A stretch of 64,000 nt of DNA, from contig JAUIMM010002346.1 of NCBI GenBank assembly GCA_031769625.1, positions 59,622-123,621 of the forward strand. Direction: 5' to 3'. The position numbers and the translations under genes are program-made. Shown here piece by piece: positions 58,123 through 64,000 of the stretch (the first letter of the stretch is position 1; each line of letters begins with the position of its first letter). Origin of the DNA: Taudactylus pleione. Lineage: Eukaryota; Chordata; Amphibia; Anura; Myobatrachidae. Under the pieces are notes generated by a model. That model had not been told where the DNA came from. It saw only the letters and a list, made by a program, of their open reading frames with translations, and did not search any database.

Positions 58123-58635
58123 GGGACCTGACTCCGAGCCGAATGCTCTTTAGGAACGCTCGCTCAGAATCAGGGTGGCATTTTTTTTTTGAGCCGGCCT
58201 CCTGGCCACTCGCTAAGCTGTGGATGACCACCCACAGCTTTTGCGAGTGGCCAGGTGATGGTCGCGATAGTCTCGACCATCTGGCTTGCGACAAGACCCT
58301 TGTGGCAGGGTCTCGTCCATCACAATCCCCAGTGAGCTTCCAGCTCTAATAGAGCCGGAGGCGCACTACTGAGGCCACCCCCAAAAGGCAGGCGTTCCTT
58401 TGGGAACGCCTCCGTTTGGCCAGCCACTCCCCCCTGCCTGTCCCCAAAACGGGGCGAGCTGTCAATAAAAATCGACAGCCGCCCCGCTTTGGTGCGAGAC
58501 CCGGAGTGACGGAGCGCCCGTTTCTGGCTGGGTCTCGCACATGCACACGCCGGAGCCGGCTCTGGCATGCGCAGTGGGGGACAATCGATCCGCTTGCGAG
58601 CGCTATGCGCTCACGAGCGGATCTGAATCAGGCCC
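58123..58635. mobile_element. Multi-hairpin element, copy 2 (inverted)
   Basis: Same family as 24716-25157 but reversed: the hairpins GCTGTGGATG/CACCCACAGC, GATGGTCGCGA/TCTCGACCATC, CTCTAATAGAG, AGGCGTTCC/GGAACGCCT, GAGCTGTC.../GACAGC and GTGCGAGACCC/GGGTCTCGCAC occur in the opposite order. Ends are GGGACCTGACTCCGAGCCG and, inverted, GGGCCTGATTCAGATCCG, i.e. a complete copy of about 513 bp with Harbinger-like termini. Confidence 0.8.
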
Positions 58636-58925
58636 ACAATATATTTTAGGACTGTGGGAAGAACCTGGAGTCCCCCGTGGAAAGCCCTGGAATCACAAGG
58701 AGAATACACAAACTCTACACAGATACGTCCTTACTGGGAATTGTTGTGAGGCAGTAAAGATAACCACTATGCCTTACATGCTGTCCCAATCTTAATATAA
58801 GCAGTAACCTATAGCAGTGCCTACGGACAGGTGCACATACACTTTTGATGATAATGTAGTAAACCATTGTTGTGCTTTAGGACAAGCGCACATACACTCT
58901 GAAATGGTAACCCTTTGCAGTACCT
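58636..58925. other. Spacer with a possible dispersed-repeat fragment
   Basis: At about 58650-58725 the string CTGTGGGAAGAACCTGGAGT and AATACACAAACTCTACACAG resembles a widespread vertebrate interspersed repeat; family not named. The rest shows nothing. Confidence 0.35.
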
Positions 58926-61900
58926 AACCCTAACCTTCCACACCTACAGCCTAACCCTCCTCTCCCACAGCCTAACCCTAACACTCCCCTCCCACAGCCT
59001 AACCCTCCTCTCCCACAGCCTAACCCTCCTCTCCCACAGCATAACCCTAACCCTCCCCCCTAGAGCCTAACCCTAACCCTCCCCTCCCACAGCTTAACCC
59101 TAACCCACAGCCTAACCCTAACCCTCCCCCCTACAGCCTAACCCTCCCCTCCCACAGCCTAACCCTAACCCTCCCCCCTACAGTCTAACCCTAACCCTCC
59201 CCTCCCACAGCCTAACCCTAACCTTCCACACCTACAGCCTAACCCTTCATACCCACAGCCTAACCCTCCTCTCCCACAGCCTAACCCTCCTCTCCCACAG
59301 CCTAACCCTAACCCTCCCCCCTACAGCCTAACCCTAACCATCCCCTCCCACAGCCTAACCCTAACCCTCCACACCTACAGCCTAACCCTTCATACCCACA
59401 GCCTAACCCTCCTCTCCCACAGCCTAACCCTCCTCTCCCACAGCCTAAGCCTAACCCTCCCCCCTACAGCCTAACCCTAACCATCCCCTCCCACAGCCTA
59501 ACCCTAACCATCCCCTCCCACAGCCGAACCCTAACCCTCCACACCTACAGCCTAACCCTAACCCTTCAGTCCCACAGCCTAACCCTCCTCTCCCACAGCC
59601 TAACCCTAACCCTCCCCCCTACAGCCTAACCCTAACCCTTCCCTCCCACAGCCTAACCATAACCCTCACCCCTACAGCCTAACCCTAACCATCCCCTCCC
59701 ACAGCCTAACCCTCCTCTCCCACAACCAAACCCTCCTCTCCCACAACCTAACCCTCCTCTCCCACAGCCTAACCCTCCTCTCCCACAGCCTAACCCAAAC
59801 CCTCCCCCCTACAGCCTAACCCTAACCCTCCCCTCCCACAGCCTAACCCTTATCCTCCCACAGCCTAACCCTAACCCTCCACACCTACAGCCTAGCCCTC
59901 CTCTCCCACAGCCTAACCCTAACCCTCCACACCTACAGCCTAACCCTTCATACCCACAGCCTAACCCTCCTCTCCCACAGCCTAACCCTAACCCTCCCCC
60001 CTACAGCCTAACCCTAACCATCCCCTCCAACAGCCTAACCCTAACCCTCCACACCTACAGCCTAACCCTTCATACCCACAGCCTAACCCTCCTCTCCCAC
60101 AGCCTAACCCTAACCCTCCCCCCTACAGCCTAACCATAACCTTCCACACCTACAGCCTAACCCTACTCTCCCACAGCCTAACCCTCCTCTCCCACAGCCT
60201 AACCCTAACCCTCCCCACTACAGCCTAGCCCTAACCATCCCCTCACACAGCTTAACCCTAACCATCCCCTCCCACAGCCTAACCCTAACCATCCCCTCCC
60301 ACAGCCTAACCCTCCTCTCCCACAACCTAACCCTCCTCTCCCACAGCCTAACCCTCCTCTCCCACAGCCTAACCCTTCCCCCTACAGCCTAACCCTTCCC
60401 CTTACAGCCTAACCCTAACCCTCCCCTCCCACAGCCCTAACCCTCCACACCTACAGCCTAGCCCTAACCCTACCCTTCAACAGCCTAACCCTCCCCCCTA
60501 CAGCCTAACCCTAACCCTCCCCTCCCACAGCCTAGCCCTAACCCTCCCCCCTACAGACTAACCCTAACCCTCACATAGACTAATCCTAACCCTCCCCTCC
60601 CACAGCCTAACCCTCCACACCTACAGCCTAACCCTAGCTCTTCATACACACAGCCTAACCCTCCTCTCCCACAGCCTAACCCTAACCGTCCCCCCTACAG
60701 CCTAACCCTAACCCTCCCCACCCACAGCCTAACCATAACCCGCCCCCCTACAGCCTAACCCTAACCATCCCCTCCCACAGCCTAACCCTCCTCTCCCACA
60801 ACATAACCCTCTCCCACAGCCTGACCCTCCTCTCCCACAGCCTGACCCTAACCCTCCCACCTACAGCCTAAACCTAACCCTCCCCTCCCACAGCCTAACC
60901 CTAACCCTCCCCCCTACAGCCTAACCCTAACCCTCCCCACCCACAGCCTAACCGTAACCTTCCACACCTACAGCCTAACCCTTCATACCCACAGCCTAAC
61001 CCTCCTCTCCCACAGCCTAACCCTTCTCTCCTACAGCCTAATCCTAACCCTCCCCTCCCACAGGCTAGCCCTAACCATCCCCCCTACAGCCTAACCCTAA
61101 CACTCCCACAGACTAATCCTAACCCTCCCCTCCCACAGCTTAACCATAACCCTCCAAACCTACAGCATAACCCTCCACACCTACAGCCTAACCCTAACCC
61201 TTCATACCCACAGCCTAACCCTCCTCTCCCACAGCCTTACCCTAATCCTCCCCCTTACAGCCTAACCCTAACACTCCCCTCCCACAGCCTAGCCCTAACC
61301 CTCCCCTCCAACAGCCTAACCCTAACCCTCCCCCCTACAGCCTAACCCTAACCCTCCTTTCCCACAGCCTAACCCTAACCATCCCCCTTACAGCCTAATC
61401 CTAACCCTCCCACAGCCTAATCCTAACCCTCCCCTCCCACAACCTAACCCTCCTCTCCAACAGCCTAATCCTAACCCTCCCCTCCCACAGCCTAACCCTC
61501 CTCTCCAACAGCCTAATCCTAACCCTTCTCTCCCACAACCTAACCCTTCTCTACAACAGCCTAAAACTCCTCTCCCAGAGCCTAACCCTAACCATCCCCT
61601 CCCACAGCCTAACCCTCCCCTCCCACAGCCTAACCCTAACCTTCCACACCTACAGCCTAAACTTTCATACCCACAGCCTAACCCTACTCTCCCACAGCCT
61701 AACCCTCCTCTCCCACAGCCTAACCCTAACCCTCCCCCCTACAGCCTAGCCGTAACCATCCCCTTACACAGCCTAACCCAAACCATCCCCTCCCACAGCC
61801 TAACCCTACTCTACCACAACCTAACCCTCCTCTCCCACAGCCTAACCCTCCTCTCCCACAGCCTAACCCTAACACATCCCCCTACAGCCTAACCCTAACC

Positions 61901-64000
61901 CTCCCCTCCCACAGCCTAACCCTCCACACCTACAGCCTAGCCCTAACCCTCCACACCTACAGCCTAGCCCTAACCCTCCCCTCCCACAGCCTAGCCCTAA
62001 CCCTCCCCCCTACAGACTAACCCTAACCCTCCCATAGACTAATCCTAACCCTCCCCTCCCACAGCCTAACCCTCCACACCTACAGCCTAACCCTAACCCT
62101 TCATACACACAGCCTAACCCTCCTCTCCCACATCCTAACCCAAACCCTACAGCCTAACCCTAACCCTCCCCTCCTACAGCCTAACCTTAACATTCCACAC
62201 CTACAGCCTAGGCCTAACCCTCCCCTCCCACAGCCTAACCCTAACCCTCCCCTCCCACAGCCTAACCTTAACCCTCCCCTCCCACAGACAAATCCTAACC
62301 CTCCTCTCCCACAGCCTAACCGTAACCCTCCCCCCTACAGCCTAACCCTCCCCTCCCACAGCATAACCCTCCTCTCCCACAACCTAACCCTCCTCTCCCA
62401 CAGCGTAACCCTCCTCTCCCATAGCCTAACCCTCCCCCCTACAGCCAAACCATAACTCTCCCCTCCCACAGCCTAACCCTAACCCTCCCCTCCCACAGCC
62501 TAACCCTAGCCCTCCCCCCTACAGTCTAACCCTTCCCTCCCACAGCCTAACCCTAACCTTTCACACCTACAGCCTAACCCTTCATACCCACAGTCTAACC
62601 CTCCACTCCCACAGCCTAACCCTAACCATCCCCTCCCACAGCCTAGCCCTAACCATCCCCTTACACAGCCTAACCCTAAACATCCCCTCCCACAGCCTAA
62701 CCCTAACCATCCCCTCCCACAGCCTAACCCTCCTCTACCACAACCTAACCCTCCTCTCCCACAGCCTAACCCTAACCCTTCCCCCTACAGCCTAACCCTC
62801 CCCTCCCACAGCCTAACCCTCCACACCTACAGCCTAGCCCTAACCCTTCCCTTGAACAGCCTAACCCTCCCCCCTACAGCCTAACCCAAACCCTCCCCTC
62901 CCACAGCCTAGCCCTAACCCTCCCCCCTACAGACTAACCCTAACCCTCCCATAGACTAATCCTAACCCTCCCTTCCCACAGCCTAACCCTCCACACCTAC
63001 AGCCTAACCCTAACCCTTCATACACACAGCCTAACCCTCCTCTCCCACATCCTAACCCTAACCCTACAGCCTAACCCTAACCCTCCCCTCCCACAGCCTA
63101 ACCTTAATATTCCACACCTACAGCCTAGGCCTAACCCTCCCCTCCCACAGCCTAACCCTAACCCTCCCCTCCCACAGCCTAACCTTAACCCTCCCCTCCC
63201 ACAGACAAATCCTAACCCTCCTCTCCCACAGCCTAACCCTACCCCTCCCCCCTATAGCCTAACCCAAACCCTCCCCTCCCACAGCATAACCCTCCTCTCC
63301 CACAACCTAACCCTCCTCTCCCACAGCCTAACCCTCCTCTCCCATAGCCTAACCCTCCCCCCTACAGCCAAACCATAACCCTCCCCTCCCACAGCCTAAC
63401 CCTAACCCTCCCCTCCCACAGCCTAACCCTAGCCCTCCCCCCTACAGCCTAACCCTTCCCTCCCACAGCCTAACCCTAACCTTCCACACCTACAGCCTAA
63501 CCCTTCATACCCACAGTCTAACCCTCCTCTCCCACAGCCTAACCCTAACCATCCCCTCCCACAGCCTAACCCTAACCATCCCTTCCCACAGCCTAACCCT
63601 ATCCTTCCACACCTACAGCCTAACCTTTCATTCCCACAGCCTAACCCTCCTCTCCCACAGCCTAACCCTCCTCTCCCACAGCCTAACCATAACCCTCCCC
63701 CCTACAGCCTAAACCTAACCATCCCCTCCCACAGCCTAACCCTAACCATCCCCTCCCACAGCCTAACCCTAACCATCCCCTCCCATAGTCTAACCCTAAC
63801 CCTCCCCCCTACAGCCTAACCCTAACCATCCCCTCCCACAGCCTAACCCTCCTCTCCCACAACCTAACCCTCCTCTCCCACAGCCTAACCCTCTGCTTCC
63901 ACAGCCTAACCCTCCCCTCCCACAGCCTAACCCTCCCCCCTACAGCCTAACCCTAACCCTCCCCTCCCACAGCCTAACCCTAACCCTCCACACCTACAGT
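58926..64000. repeat. CCTAACCC-containing 20-27-bp composite array
   Basis: Over 5 kb of units built from CCTAACCC (often doubled as CCTAACCCTAACCC) followed by CTCCCCTCCCACAG, CTCCCCCCTACAG, CTCCACACCTACAG or CTTCATACCCACAG. It continues past the right edge. It contains telomere-like CCCTAA pairs but is not pure hexamer. A block near 61960-62560 recurs near 62900-63490. Confidence 0.95.

Noticed and set aside
58926..64000. True telomere
   Set aside because: CCCTAA occurs at most as short runs within longer units; there is no continuous hexamer array, and the sequence continues with the same composite unit to the edge.

Overview
This is a piece of a large vertebrate genome, most likely an anuran amphibian. 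The evidence is two intron-rich vertebrate genes, a vertebrate PIF/Harbinger transposon, and short palindromic elements of the style common in frog genomes. There are no operons or bacterial features. By eye about two thirds of the window is tandem repeat, lying mainly inside introns and in the right flank. Species and chromosome cannot be told from the sequence alone.

Two protein-coding genes converge tail to tail. On the plus strand are the last four coding exons of ACAP1 (4502-4611, 4694-4804, 25778-25827, 31620-31726): the end of the ankyrin repeats and the C-terminal tail of an Arf GTPase-activating protein. On the minus strand is SLC16A13, a monocarboxylate-transporter-family gene, in four coding exons (54721-54523, 47727-47584, 43494-42760, 32277-31835). 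The stop codons are 108 bp apart, with an AATAAA on each strand between them. The human orthologues lie in the same neighbourhood (17p13.1), which fits.

Layout: 1-2562 is a 54-bp minisatellite; 2871-3790 is a TCTA microsatellite; 4156-4258 is a small inverted-repeat element. The 21-kb ACAP1 intron (4805-25777) holds a 132-bp array starting exactly at the 5' splice site; an LTR retrotransposon (about 8224-20345) whose 3' LTR is split by a 7.5-kb Harbinger transposon (12571-20111) with a transposase gene and two Myb/SANT-like genes; 31-bp and 28-bp arrays (21062-24445); and a multi-hairpin element (24716-25157). The next ACAP1 intron (25828-31619) is almost wholly a 30-bp-based array, again starting exactly at the 5' splice site. 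The SLC16A13 introns hold 43-, 31-, 20-, 47-, 15-, 42- and 94-bp arrays. Upstream of SLC16A13 are a G-rich 28-bp array, a 22-bp array, a second multi-hairpin element in the opposite orientation, and over 5 kb of a CCTAACCC-containing array that runs off the right edge.

The most unusual structure is the link between minisatellites and splice sites. Two ACAP1 arrays consist of units that each carry a copy of the exon end plus the 5' splice site. A 94-bp array resembles the SLC16A13 exon-1 donor, a 47-bp array resembles the SLC16A13 exon-3 acceptor, and the right-edge array unit reads as a branch point, pyrimidine tract and CAG. Other points of note are inverted cores inside repeat units, a three-gene Harbinger, and a family of elements made of consecutive short hairpins whose end matches that Harbinger's terminus.
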